Of a stretch of 46,182 nucleotides of DNA, positions 25,056 through 33,200 are shown piece after piece. The notes under the pieces are model-generated. The model saw nothing but the letters and a program-made list of their open reading frames with translations. It did not search any database and had not been told where the DNA came from. The DNA comes from Lysinibacillus sp. (GTDB lineage Bacteria > Bacillota > Bacilli > Bacillales_A > Planococcaceae), in NCBI GenBank assembly GCA_031181585.1, contig JAPSKP010000014.1, positions 1-46,182 on the forward strand, read 5' to 3'. The position numbers and the translations under genes are program-made. The stretch's first letter is position 1; the number at the start of each line of letters is the position of its first letter.

Positions 25056-25937
25056 ATGAAAAAGATTTTAGTGCTCGGTGGAACTCGCTTTTTCGGCCGT
25101 AAATTAGTAGAGCAGCTTTTAGATGAAGGACATGAGGTAACAATTGTAACCCGTGGACAGCTGGTTAATCCATTTGGAGACGGCGTCAAGCATATTACAG
25201 TAGATCGTGGCGATCAAGCAGCTTTTGCAAAAGCAGTAGAGGGACAGACATATGATATTGTCTATGACAATATTTGCTACTCACCAAATGATGCAAAGGC
25301 ATTTTGTGATATTTTCAACGGTAAAATTGGAAAACTTGTTTTCACTTCAACGCTTTCCACCTATGATGCTGATGGAAAGGTAAAAACAGAGGCCGATTTT
25401 GATCCTCACACATATGGCATCCTAATGGGAGAGACGAAAGATTTCACCTATGGAGAAGGAAAACGCCAGGCAGAAGCAGTATTTTTCAAATACGCCCAGT
25501 TCCCTGTTATAGCAGTACGCTTCCCAATTGTACTAGGGCTGGATGATTATACAGAGCGACTTCATTTTCACGTGGAACGAGTGGCAAAGGAGAAGCCGAT
25601 TGGGTTTGTGAACATGGATGCGGAAATGTCCTTCATATTAGCAGAAGAAGCGGGGTGCTTCCTAAAGTGGGCAGGGCTTAGTGAAGCGGAAGGACCCTAT
25701 AACGCAACAGCGAGCGGAAAGATTTCCTTGAAGGAGCTCATGGACCTCATAGAGAAAGCGACAGGGAAGCATGCAAAAATTGCTTTAGTGGGAAATGATG
25801 AAATCCGTTCTCCTTATGCTGTTCCAGATTCATGGTATATGACAACGGAAAAAGCTGAAGAAGAAGGCTTTGTTTTCAGTAAGCTGGATGATTGGCTGCC
25901 TGAACTAATTGAAGAATTAGCAAAACAATATAGCTGA
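25056..25937 (+). CDS. NAD-dependent epimerase/dehydratase family protein
   Basis: This 293-residue extended-SDR protein has the glycine-rich N-terminus LGGTRFFGRKLVE, a STLSTYD segment, and a Y-x3-K-like YGEGK with catalytic Tyr and Lys. Its GGTRFFG start, the DNICYSP segment and the overall length match uncharacterised Bacillus NAD-dependent epimerase-like proteins related to nucleotide-sugar epimerases and plant RNA-binding SDRs. The substrate is unknown. It stands alone with AAGGGGG before the ATG. Confidence 0.8.
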   Translation: MKKILVLGGTRFFGRKLVEQLLDEGHEVTIVTRGQLVNPFGDGVKHITVDRGDQAAFAKAVEGQTYDIVYDNICYSPNDAKAFCDIFNGKIGKLVFTSTLSTYDADGKVKTEADFDPHTYGILMGETKDFTYGEGKRQAEAVFFKYAQFPVIAVRFPIVLGLDDYTERLHFHVERVAKEKPIGFVNMDAEMSFILAEEAGCFLKWAGLSEAEGPYNATASGKISLKELMDLIEKATGKHAKIALVGNDEIRSPYAVPDSWYMTTEKAEEEGFVFSKLDDWLPELIEELAKQYS

Positions 25938-26034
25938 TGAAAGGGTAAATGTTCTAACTTGAAATCAACAGTAGAATATAGCAGTACCTTTTAGTAAAAT
26001 AAATGCATCACATATATAAGGTAGGAAATAAGCA

Positions 26035-26625
26035 GTGTATAAATTAGCAGCAAATATTATCAAAATGTTCTTGTCGATAAATGGATCAAAGGCGAAGGTA
26101 TATGGGCTTGAAAATGTACCGGCAGAAGGCGGATTTGTTATTGCCTGTACACATAACGGATATGTGGATATCTTAAATTTGGGGGTATCCATTTACCCGC
26201 GAGAAATTCACTTCATGGCAAAAAAGCAATTGTTCGATATGAAAGGCCTCGGCTGGCTGATTCCACGGCTAAATGCGTTTCCTGTGGACCGGGATAATCC
26301 GGGACCAAGTGTTATCAAAATTCCGCGCCAACTCATTAAAGAGGGCAAGATTGTAGGAATTTTCCCAAGTGGTACACGCAGTGCAGAAAGCAATGACCTA
26401 AAGCAAGGCGCAGTAACAATTGCCCAACTATCAAAGGCTCCAATTGTGCCTGCTGCATATGTTGGACCAAAGGATATTGGCGGTGTATTGAAGCGTCAAA
26501 AAGGATACTTGGTTTACGGAAAGCCATTTACAGTAGAAGGCGGCAAGGAAGCACGGGATGAGGCTTCACAGATTCTGGAGCAGGAGTTCACACGCCTGCT
26601 TGCCGAGCTGGAAAACAAAAAATAG
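26035..26625 (+). CDS. plsC: 1-acyl-sn-glycerol-3-phosphate acyltransferase-like protein
   Basis: This 196-residue protein of the LPLAT/PlsC family starts at GTG. It contains the catalytic H-x4-D motif (HNGYVD, about residues 42-47), FMAKKQLF, FPVDRDNP and GIFPSGTRS, then QGAVTIAQLSKAPIVPAAYVG. Members acylate lysophosphatidic acid to phosphatidic acid at the membrane. The usual FPEGTRS motif, whose Glu helps position the substrate, reads FPSGTRS here, so substrate or activity may differ. The ribosome-binding site is weak (GGTAGGAAATAAGCA before GTG). Confidence 0.82.
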   Translation: MYKLAANIIKMFLSINGSKAKVYGLENVPAEGGFVIACTHNGYVDILNLGVSIYPREIHFMAKKQLFDMKGLGWLIPRLNAFPVDRDNPGPSVIKIPRQLIKEGKIVGIFPSGTRSAESNDLKQGAVTIAQLSKAPIVPAAYVGPKDIGGVLKRQKGYLVYGKPFTVEGGKEARDEASQILEQEFTRLLAELENKK

Positions 26626-26631
26626 TGAAAA

Positions 26632-26669
26632 AGGAGGCGTCTGAAAAGTTATTTTGAGATGCCTTCTTT
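26632..26669 (+). terminator. Terminator of the acyltransferase gene
   Basis: AGGAGGCGTCT pairs with AGATGCCTTCT (one wobble, one mismatch) around a 14-base loop, followed by TTG. Confidence 0.6.
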
Positions 26670-26741
26670 GCTATGAGGATAGTGAAATCTTGGTGTAGTC
26701 ATCATAGAAGTAATTTTTAGCAGATATTTAAATAAGCAGTA

Positions 26742-26775
26742 AAAGAGGCAGTCTTAGTTGAATAGCCTCTTTTTC
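26742..26775 (+). terminator. Second hairpin upstream of the low-MW phosphatase
   Basis: AAGAGGC pairs with GCCTCTT and is followed by TTTC. It lies only about 24 bases before the phosphatase start codon, so it may act as an attenuator or end a short leader transcript. Confidence 0.5.
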
Positions 26776-26798
26776 GTATGAATTATGGAGGGCAAGAG

Positions 26799-27266
26799 AT
26801 GGTTCGAGTGTTATTTGTTTGCTTAGGGAATATTTGCCGATCCCCGATGGCAGAAGCAGTTATGAGAGACCTTGTAGAAAAACACGGCTTAACGGCGCAG
26901 ATAAAAATTGATTCAGCAGGGACAGGCTCTTGGCATATCGGCGAGCCGCCGCATAGCGGTACGCTGAAGAAACTAAAAGCAATGAAAGTCTCCACAAGCG
27001 GAATGAAGGCACGTCAGCTGAAGAGCAGTGATCTGGATGATTTCGACTACATTGTTTGTATGGATGAAAGCAATGTCCAGAACACTCGTGAGATGCTGCA
27101 GGCACATACCGATGCGAAAATCTTCCGTTTTCTTGATCTCACACCACACAAAAAAGATGTACCCGATCCTTGGTATACTGGGGACTTTGAAGAGACCTAC
27201 AGCCTGTGTGTAGAGGGATGCGAAGTCTTGCTGGATAAAATAAAAAAGGATTATGCACTTATATAA
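26799..27266 (+). CDS. yfkJ: Low-molecular-weight protein tyrosine phosphatase, YfkJ-like
   Basis: This 155-residue phosphatase carries the P-loop VC8LGNICR14S near the N-terminus and the general-acid DPWY loop toward the C-terminus, plus DSAGTGSWHIGEPPH. That is the complete low-MW PTP signature. ATG 26799 is chosen because GGAGG at 26787-26791 serves it. B. subtilis YfkJ is linked to stress resistance; the substrate here is unknown. Confidence 0.9.
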   Translation: MVRVLFVCLGNICRSPMAEAVMRDLVEKHGLTAQIKIDSAGTGSWHIGEPPHSGTLKKLKAMKVSTSGMKARQLKSSDLDDFDYIVCMDESNVQNTREMLQAHTDAKIFRFLDLTPHKKDVPDPWYTGDFEETYSLCVEGCEVLLDKIKKDYALI

Positions 27267-27300
27267 AGTGAAGTTTCAACCGTTTTGTTAATATGAGGTA

Positions 27301-27341
27301 AAAACAGGTCGCCTGAGTTCCAATCTCAGACGACCTGTTTT
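27301..27341. terminator. Bidirectional terminator overlapping the end of the GT2 gene
   Basis: AAAACAGGTCG (27301-27311) pairs with CGACCTGTTTT (27331-27341), with an inner CTGAG/CTCAG stem. It stands between convergent genes, and its right arm covers the last codons of the minus-strand glycosyltransferase. Confidence 0.85.
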
Positions 27342-28768
27342 GAATCTTCTTCTTTTTTAGATAGACCTCGTCGCTGAAGTTGCCCCCAATCTTCGCGTTT
27401 ACGAAGATAATAAATGATCCCCTCAATCCTGAAGAAAATAGTCAGGGGGCGGAACCAAAATGTCTCACTTAGTGAGAACCCAATGAGCTTAAAAATGTCC
27501 CGGATACGGGGATATGTGTTGATACTCCATGCCTCCAGTAAAATGGCAAACATAGATAAAAACGAACTGTAAACTAAAAACAGTGCAGTTAGTATGATAG
27601 CGGAGTCCAGATACAGTTCTCCGATTATAAAGGAAATGATTATATACAGGTAGCCAAGCAGTTCGATGACGGGTCCAAAAAATTCCACTAACCAAAAGTA
27701 GGGGAATGAAATAAGGCCGATCTGCTTGTATTTCGGATTAAACATCATCTTTTTATGAATCATAAGGCTGCCTAGCAGGCCTTGATGCCAGCGTCTGCGC
27801 TGGGTACGAAGGTCGCGCATGTTGTCGGGTGCCTCTGTCCAGCACACGGGATCAGGTACAAATTCAATTCTTTTTTTGAGATTGTTCTCCAACATATAAC
27901 GGTGGAGTTTCACGACAAGCTCCATATCCTCTCCAATCGTATTGACGGAATAGCCGCCTGCCTTAATTACCCACCTTTTCGAGAAGACACTGAAGGCCCC
28001 GGAGATAATCAGAACGAGGTTGAACTTACTCAGGGCGATACGCCCCATATAGAAGGCGCGTAAATAGTCGATGATCTGCATGATCACAAATGGATTGTTC
28101 GGTACAACCGCATCAACAACCGTTCCCATTTGTACATCTGCTCCATTAGCGATCCGTACGCTGCCGCCTGCTGCAATCACCTCGTCATTTGAGGAAATGA
28201 TAGGCTGCATAACCCGAAGCAAGGATGTGTTGGAAAGGATAGAGTCACCATCAATAGAACAGAAATAAGGATAGTGAGAGATATTGATCCCTACATTCAA
28301 TGCATCCGCCTTTCCTCCGTTAACCTTGTCGACTAGCACGATGTTTGGATGGAGGTCTGATTCATAGATTCCACGGACTTCCTTGGTCGGCAGCTCGCGT
28401 TTAACTGTCCGATGTACTTCCTTCATTTCAAAACGCTCAATGACTGTCTGCAGCGTATTATCCTTTGAACCATCATTAACGATGATGATTTCGAACTGAG
28501 GGTATTCAAGTGTCAACAAAGAGTGGATTGTATCTACAACTCCCAGCTCTTCGTTATAGGCAGGTACGATAATAGAAACAGGCTTTGAATAAATCATCTT
28601 TAGGCTTTTATCATTATCCGTAACTTTATCAAGTCTGAGTCCTTTTTTCATATAGAAATAGGCAAAGATGAGCATCGAAGAATAAATCCCGATAATTAGG
28701 ACCATATAGAAAATAATAAAGTAGCCAAAAAATTTATGCATCCAAATAAAAAAGGTTGTTAGTTCCAT
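27326..28768 (-). CDS. GT2 membrane glycosyltransferase, polysaccharide-synthase type
   Basis: This 480-residue processive-type synthase has an N-terminal helix at 13-38. The GT2 domain carries PAYNEE (69-74), VND99G, GGKADALN (151-158), the metal-binding DGD (173-175), GED281 and the product-binding QRRRW (323-327). Two or more C-terminal helices lie around 352-415, followed by a short basic tail. The D, D, D, QxxRW set is that of hyaluronan, cellulose and poly-N-acetylglucosamine synthases. It most resembles the YdaM type. No PilZ domain is present, so any second-messenger control must come from a partner. It is last in a tightly packed four-gene operon (5-base gap to the HEAT gene). The sugar is not determinable. 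Confidence 0.88.
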   Translation of the reverse strand: MELTTFFIWMHKFFGYFIIFYMVLIIGIYSSMLIFAYFYMKKGLRLDKVTDNDKSLKMIYSKPVSIIVPAYNEELGVVDTIHSLLTLEYPQFEIIIVNDGSKDNTLQTVIERFEMKEVHRTVKRELPTKEVRGIYESDLHPNIVLVDKVNGGKADALNVGINISHYPYFCSIDGDSILSNTSLLRVMQPIISSNDEVIAAGGSVRIANGADVQMGTVVDAVVPNNPFVIMQIIDYLRAFYMGRIALSKFNLVLIISGAFSVFSKRWVIKAGGYSVNTIGEDMELVVKLHRYMLENNLKKRIEFVPDPVCWTEAPDNMRDLRTQRRRWHQGLLGSLMIHKKMMFNPKYKQIGLISFPYFWLVEFFGPVIELLGYLYIIISFIIGELYLDSAIILTALFLVYSSFLSMFAILLEAWSINTYPRIRDIFKLIGFSLSETFWFRPLTIFFRIEGIIYYLRKREDWGQLQRRGLSKKEEDSKQVV

Positions 28769-28773
28769 AATGA

Positions 28774-29829
28774 TTACCCCACTTGTAAGATCTCTCTTGC
28801 CATTTCTGCTGCATAGCGATCTTCTTTTTGCTCTGCAATACGTTGTAGCACTTCGACCCCGTAGCGCAGGCTATTTAATGTAATGGCTGCCTGTTTACGT
28901 ACCCACCACGATTCATCTTGCACCAATTTTTCAAGCAGCGGTTTTGCGTCCTTTTCTTCCACGTGGACGAGCAGCTTGGCCAGCATAAGGCGCTCTTCCC
29001 AATAAGGAGAATCAACAAATTCCCGATAATAGCGGATAGATGTAATTATGCCGAAATGGCCGATTGCTTTTAATGCACGAATACGTATCTCGCTTTCTAT
29101 ATTTGAAAGAAGGCTTTCATAGAATTTCAAATAAGAAATATCCATTTTAGGATTAAAGCTCAAATAATCGAGTAATGCGATTTTTAAATAAGATGGCAAT
29201 GAGTCAAATGAAAGAATAAGCTCCTCAATATAGCTTTCATCTAGATGGGAGAGAAGTGTTTTATATTGGAATTCCTTAAATGGATAGCAAGGATGATAGA
29301 AATGCGCCAAAAACAAATTTCGGTTATACATAGATAAAATGCGCAGGATAACGAGATATTCTTCTTCAGATTCATATCTCTTTTTCCTTAAGATCTGCTC
29401 CACGTCCGGCAGTAAAAATGATAGCTTGAAATCGAGCGTTCGATATAGGCCATTCATTCGTACTCCCCAGTTACGATGATATAGCATGGAACGATAGTAT
29501 TTTTTGAAGTTCAGCGAACAAAAATGTGAAATTCGTTTCACCACATCCGGATTATTGATTGATGATACATAGGTCATTAAAATACGGTCCACTGCTTGTT
29601 TAATATAAGGGTCCATTACCCGTGACTCATGCAGTCTTTCTACATTTCCCCCTAGTACTAGGTAGCGGTACCAGACATCCTGATATTCTTCTAGGTAGTC
29701 TTTAATTCGCTGTTCCCGCCGAACTTGCTGTGTCCTCATAACAATTAAGTAGAAAAGCAACGAGCCAATAACAACCAAAAAAATCCCGATGACAAACAGT
29801 GCGTAAGAAAGCGTTTGGTTTTCGATCAT
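28774..29829 (-). CDS. Membrane-anchored HEAT-repeat protein
   Basis: This 351-residue protein has one N-terminal membrane helix (about 8-31). A helical region and clear HEAT repeats follow in the last 120 residues (EIRIRALKAIGHFG, YWEERLMLAKLLVHV, SWWVRKQAAITLNSL). HEAT arrays are protein-binding scaffolds. Its start overlaps the stop of the regulator gene by 4 bases (ATGA), and the GT2 gene begins 5 bases after it. I infer an adaptor that links the regulator to the synthase at the membrane. No enzymatic motif is seen. Confidence 0.75.
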   Translation of the reverse strand: MIENQTLSYALFVIGIFLVVIGSLLFYLIVMRTQQVRREQRIKDYLEEYQDVWYRYLVLGGNVERLHESRVMDPYIKQAVDRILMTYVSSINNPDVVKRISHFCSLNFKKYYRSMLYHRNWGVRMNGLYRTLDFKLSFLLPDVEQILRKKRYESEEEYLVILRILSMYNRNLFLAHFYHPCYPFKEFQYKTLLSHLDESYIEELILSFDSLPSYLKIALLDYLSFNPKMDISYLKFYESLLSNIESEIRIRALKAIGHFGIITSIRYYREFVDSPYWEERLMLAKLLVHVEEKDAKPLLEKLVQDESWWVRKQAAITLNSLRYGVEVLQRIAEQKEDRYAAEMAREILQVG

Positions 29830-30767
29830 TGTCGCAGCCTTCTTACTATGTTCTTGATTTGTGTTTCTACTAATTTTAGGTTGAAAGGCTTGCTGAAATA
29901 GGCATCTGCCCCATTATCGAAAGCATACATAATTGCATCCTCTGAAGCTCGTTTAGACATTAATGCAATAATATATTTCTCGTCATTCGGCAGACTGCGC
30001 AGATAATTCATAATTTCAATCCCGTTTTTCCGGGGCAAGATGTCGTTTACCAGTACAATATGAGTATGGCCAGACCGATACCAGTTGGACTGCAAAAATT
30101 CATATCCATCGGCAAATGTCTGAACCTGGAGGTCAAAATTCGAAATCTGCATATTGCTAAAAAGATTTTTTAAAATAGAAATAGTAATAGTATTCTCTTC
30201 AATGATGCTTACTTTCAGAAGCTCCGTATCAAACTTCGCAAATTGCTCGATTGGCAGGACGGCATTCGGAGGCTGCGTTTCTAGTTTATCCAGATAGCCT
30301 ATACTTGTTTCCAGCACCTCTTCTAACGTGCAATGAGCATTAGCAATTTCACTTACTGTTGCGACAAAGGCTGGGGATGCATTTCCAATCATATCCTTTA
30401 GCATATGATTGGCTGCATTGAAAACACGATGTAGAAAGTGTCTTCCTTCCTGAGTACCGCTGAAGGCCAACATAATAATGATCGTTTTACACTGCTCGTC
30501 ACGAAATACTGTGTCCGAATTTCTTACTTGCTTGGAAATATAGTCATATAAGAGATTATACTGCTCCGATGACGGCATATCGGGGAAACGGCATGTCGGA
30601 TGCCATCGGAGCAGGACAATGGAAAATGTAATTTTCGTCCGTTCCACATAGGATTGCTGGAGCTGAAACAGCATGGAGATTTTTTCATATTCTGTTTTAT
30701 CAGCGCATGCGTTTTCGTTCCAATGGAAATTATTCAAAGTTACCACCTTCTTTCCGTTACATTTCAT
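29826..30767 (-). CDS. Degenerate GGDEF domain fused to a pseudo-receiver domain
   Basis: This is a 313-residue cytosolic protein. Residues about 28-165 align with a GGDEF domain: RNSD (82-85) occupies the place of the RxxD inhibitory site and R89 that of the Arg before GGDEF. The catalytic motif itself is replaced by EQCKT (91-95), so cyclase activity is unlikely while c-di-GMP binding remains possible. Residues about 185-313 form a CheY-like receiver in which the phosphoacceptor position is N241 (VNDILPRKNG) and the acidic pair is IIEEN; S271 and K293 (FSKPF) remain. It overlaps both neighbours by 4 bases. TTG 30737, preceded by AAGGTGG, is an alternative start. Confidence 0.75.
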   Translation of the reverse strand: MKCNGKKVVTLNNFHWNENACADKTEYEKISMLFQLQQSYVERTKITFSIVLLRWHPTCRFPDMPSSEQYNLLYDYISKQVRNSDTVFRDEQCKTIIIMLAFSGTQEGRHFLHRVFNAANHMLKDMIGNASPAFVATVSEIANAHCTLEEVLETSIGYLDKLETQPPNAVLPIEQFAKFDTELLKVSIIEENTITISILKNLFSNMQISNFDLQVQTFADGYEFLQSNWYRSGHTHIVLVNDILPRKNGIEIMNYLRSLPNDEKYIIALMSKRASEDAIMYAFDNGADAYFSKPFNLKLVETQIKNIVRRLRQ

Positions 30768-31837
30768 TTAGGAATGCTGTTTTTCACTTCATCTAAAATG
30801 ACTCGCATCAGCGGCACGTAGGTAACCCAAAAGAATTTGGATGTATCCTGTGAAAAAATTGTCATTAAGAAGTCGCTGCGTTCCCACTTCATCAAATTAT
30901 CCTTTGTATAGTCCGCATAATCGCCAGCAAAATAATATGTCTTACTCTCCGGCTGATGAACGACAGCAGGGAAGGAGGCAGGAATACCAGCCTGTTCTAA
31001 TATATCGTGTCCTTCTTGTGATAGATGGAGATTATACTTTGCATAGACGACGGCATCATCCCCAGCTGTTAAAATATCAAACCAATAAGGATAGTGCGAT
31101 GATGAGACTTTTGGAAACTTCTTTTTACCTGCATCGGTCAAAGTGAAAGATACCTTTTCCTCTGCAGCACGCTCATCCAAAATGATTACCTGGTCTGTAT
31201 AATGAACAAATGCTAAGCCCCCTCCTTCAAAGGACCATTTTTGTTGATATTGTGCCTCATAGTTGGCAATGAGCCAGGAAGGAATCTCGTCACTCATCAG
31301 ATCATCGAAATGACGGCCCGACCAACCGCTCCACTCAACACCCAGTGTTTCTTCCATCAATGAACGCGGTCCTTCTTCGGTAGGTGTGGCAAATGAATTG
31401 TACTCTGCAATCAATGTGGTGTTTTCCCCTTTAGAGCGCAAAATGGCCTCCCATTCTTTTTCCTCCATGCCACCGTAAATCTTCTGGGAGCGCGCGCCCT
31501 CGTTTTCTTCACCTACATCATTTGTATATACGCCATATGTATCAGCTATATAGATGAGGTCAACCTCTCTACTGATGTTGTAAGGATCCATTGGTACCCC
31601 TAACTTTGGGTTATAACCAAAGTAATCTTCTTCAATTGAATAGTCTTCGCCGGATGGCTTCGTTACTTTGTCATTTGTTAGTATCCAAAATAGTCCAAGG
31701 TGTTCTCGGTAATCGGTTGAAGGAGTTGTTTTATCAATAACAACAAGATCAATCGGGTTTTCTGGTTTCAACTGCCAAAAAATCCTTGGGAAAAAAAACA
31801 ACAACAGTAGCACTCCTGCAAATATAAATTTTTTCAT
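30764..31837 (-). CDS. Membrane-anchored ectodomain protein, paralogue of the GH-fusion N-terminus
   Basis: This 357-residue protein has an N-terminal signal anchor (MKKFIFAGVLLLLFFFP) and a large extracellular domain (about 28-350). Its landmarks recur in the first 340 residues of the glycoside hydrolase at 33201: VVIDK/AIIDAG after the anchor, YGG-x5-W, GVEWSGW-x2-RHFDDL, YYFAGDYADY and FFWVTYVPLMRVILDE. I do not recognise the family; the fold may be Rossmann-like. ATG 31837 is chosen over GTG 31852 because it matches the paralogue's start. It is first gene of the GT2 operon and probably acts outside the membrane on or near the polymer. Confidence 0.7.
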   Translation of the reverse strand: MKKFIFAGVLLLLFFFPRIFWQLKPENPIDLVVIDKTTPSTDYREHLGLFWILTNDKVTKPSGEDYSIEEDYFGYNPKLGVPMDPYNISREVDLIYIADTYGVYTNDVGEENEGARSQKIYGGMEEKEWEAILRSKGENTTLIAEYNSFATPTEEGPRSLMEETLGVEWSGWSGRHFDDLMSDEIPSWLIANYEAQYQQKWSFEGGGLAFVHYTDQVIILDERAAEEKVSFTLTDAGKKKFPKVSSSHYPYWFDILTAGDDAVVYAKYNLHLSQEGHDILEQAGIPASFPAVVHQPESKTYYFAGDYADYTKDNLMKWERSDFLMTIFSQDTSKFFWVTYVPLMRVILDEVKNSIPK

Positions 31838-31943
31838 AGCGAAACCAGTCACTTTCTAAAATTAATAGATAGGTCTTATTGCCCCTTCGTCAAAACATTT
31901 AGTAGGATGCTGATGGGGATCCAAATAATAAAGCAGCTTGATT

Positions 31944-31971
31944 CTTATAGAAGGAAAGACTAGTATGTGAA
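31944..31971 (-). promoter_or_regulatory. Probable promoter of the GT2 operon
   Basis: On the minus strand TTCACA (31971-31966), a 16-base spacer and TATAAG (31949-31944) each differ from the SigA consensus by one base. It predicts a leader of about 100 bases. Confidence 0.45.
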
Positions 31972-32013
31972 TGAGTTTTTGATCCTTTGAACAATTTCTA
32001 GTATTGGTGTAAA

Positions 32014-32031
32014 TTGTAAAGAGCTTTACAA
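32014..32031. promoter_or_regulatory. 18-bp palindrome in the divergent promoter region
   Basis: TTGTAAAG-AG-CTTTACAA is a perfect inverted repeat placed between the two predicted promoters. Its size and TTGT...ACAA ends recall the Rex-type operator TTGTGAA-N4-TTCACAA, but the inner G/C pair is changed to A/T. The regulator is unknown. Confidence 0.45.
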
Positions 32032-32108
32032 AACCCGTTCCCTCTATATCAAATTTTAATCATAGTATAAGAGAAATTTAAAAACAGTTATATATGATAA
32101 AAGTAAGT

Positions 32109-32138
32109 TTGTTATCAAAATTAGAATGAAAATATAAG
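32109..32138 (+). promoter_or_regulatory. Candidate promoter of the metallopeptidase gene
   Basis: TTGTTA, an 18-base spacer and TATAAG form a moderate SigA-type match with a leader of about 100 bases. Confidence 0.3.
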
Positions 32139-32247
32139 AATCATATCATAATAGCGGCTAAAAAACAGGACCTCTATGCAGAAGAAATTATATTACGGAA
32201 AAAATGGGTAATAACTTATATGGTAATAAGGGATAGGAGGGAGAAAA

Positions 32248-33105
32248 ATGGATGTCAAAGGGAGAAGGAAAAGCAGCAATGTAGAAGACCGGAGAGGAAT
32301 GAGCGCCGGGAAGATCGGCGGAGGCCTTGGCGGTATTGGAATTATTATAGCTCTTATTTTTACTTTGCTAAATGGCGGCGATGCAGGAGATGTATTAGAT
32401 ACGGTATCTAAAAGCATCACCCAAAACGGCTCTCCAACAGAGGAATATACACCGACTGCCCAAGAAGAGGAACTGGCGGAATTTGTATCAGTCGTGCTGG
32501 CAGATACAGAAGATGTATGGCAGCAAGTATTTGAAGAGGAAGAGCTGAACTATCAAAATCCGACCTTGGTTTTATTCACAGATAGCGTTAGTTCGGGATG
32601 TGGTTATCAAAATGCGGCAGTAGGCCCCTTTTATTGCCCGGCTGATCATAAACTCTACATTGATTTAAGCTTTTATGAGGAACTGAAAAATCGCTTTCAA
32701 GCACCTGGTGATTTTGCAATGGCTTATGTAGTAGCCCATGAGGTAGGCCATCATGTACAGACGTTGCTTGGTTACTCGCAGAAGGTCCATGGATTGAATG
32801 GGCAAGTGTCTCAGGCCGAGTATAATGAGCAGGTAAAGCGTCTGGAATTACAAGCGGACTATTTAGCCGGTGTTTGGGCGCATCATGTGCAAAACGAGGG
32901 ATATTTAGAAGCAGGAGACTTTGAGGAAGCATTGACAGCAGCAAATGCAATTGGGGATGATACACTGCAGATGGAAGCACAAGGATATATAGTCCCTGAA
33001 AGCTTTACGCACGGAACGAGTGAACAGCGGATGAGATGGTTTAAAAAGGGGTATGAAAATGGCACGTTGCAAGGTGGAGATACATTCAGTGCGACTAATC
33101 TATAA
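32248..33105 (+). CDS. ypfJ: YpfJ-family neutral zinc metallopeptidase
   Basis: This 285-residue protein begins with a basic cytosolic stretch, then a membrane helix (about 24-42), a linker and a zinc-metallopeptidase domain. The active site is H164-E-V-G-H168-H, with the downstream E-x2-AD pattern (RLELQADYLAGVWA) that supplies the third ligand. The conserved SGCGYQNAAVGPFYCPAD segment is typical of the family. The helix followed by acidic linker places the catalytic domain outside the cell. TAGGAGGG precedes the ATG. The next gene is the surface glycoside hydrolase 95 bp downstream, but members are usually stand-alone, so functional linkage is uncertain. Confidence 0.88.
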   Translation: MDVKGRRKSSNVEDRRGMSAGKIGGGLGGIGIIIALIFTLLNGGDAGDVLDTVSKSITQNGSPTEEYTPTAQEEELAEFVSVVLADTEDVWQQVFEEEELNYQNPTLVLFTDSVSSGCGYQNAAVGPFYCPADHKLYIDLSFYEELKNRFQAPGDFAMAYVVAHEVGHHVQTLLGYSQKVHGLNGQVSQAEYNEQVKRLELQADYLAGVWAHHVQNEGYLEAGDFEEALTAANAIGDDTLQMEAQGYIVPESFTHGTSEQRMRWFKKGYENGTLQGGDTFSATNL

Positions 33106-33144
33106 AATCACCTCAATAACTGAGTAGTTAAAATAGATTGACAT

Positions 33145-33181
33145 GGCCGGGCTATAGAAAAATTATATCTATAGCAGGGCC
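33145..33181 (+). other. Strong hairpin in the leader of the glycoside hydrolase gene
   Basis: GGCC and GCTATAG pair with CTATAGC and GGCC around an AT-rich 11-base loop. A TTGACA begins at 33138, just before it, and the ribosome-binding site AAGGAGG begins about 9 bases after it. There is no T tract, so it could be an operator, an mRNA stabiliser or a weak terminator of the metallopeptidase gene. Confidence 0.5.
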
Positions 33182-33200
33182 TCTTAATAAGGAGGCAGCA

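Larger units (their letters stand above)
31838..32247. other. Divergent regulatory region of the polysaccharide locus
   Basis: This AT-rich 410-bp region separates the minus-strand GT2 operon from the metallopeptidase gene. It holds a probable promoter for each direction and, between them, a perfect palindrome (all listed separately). No small gene is supported. Confidence 0.5.
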
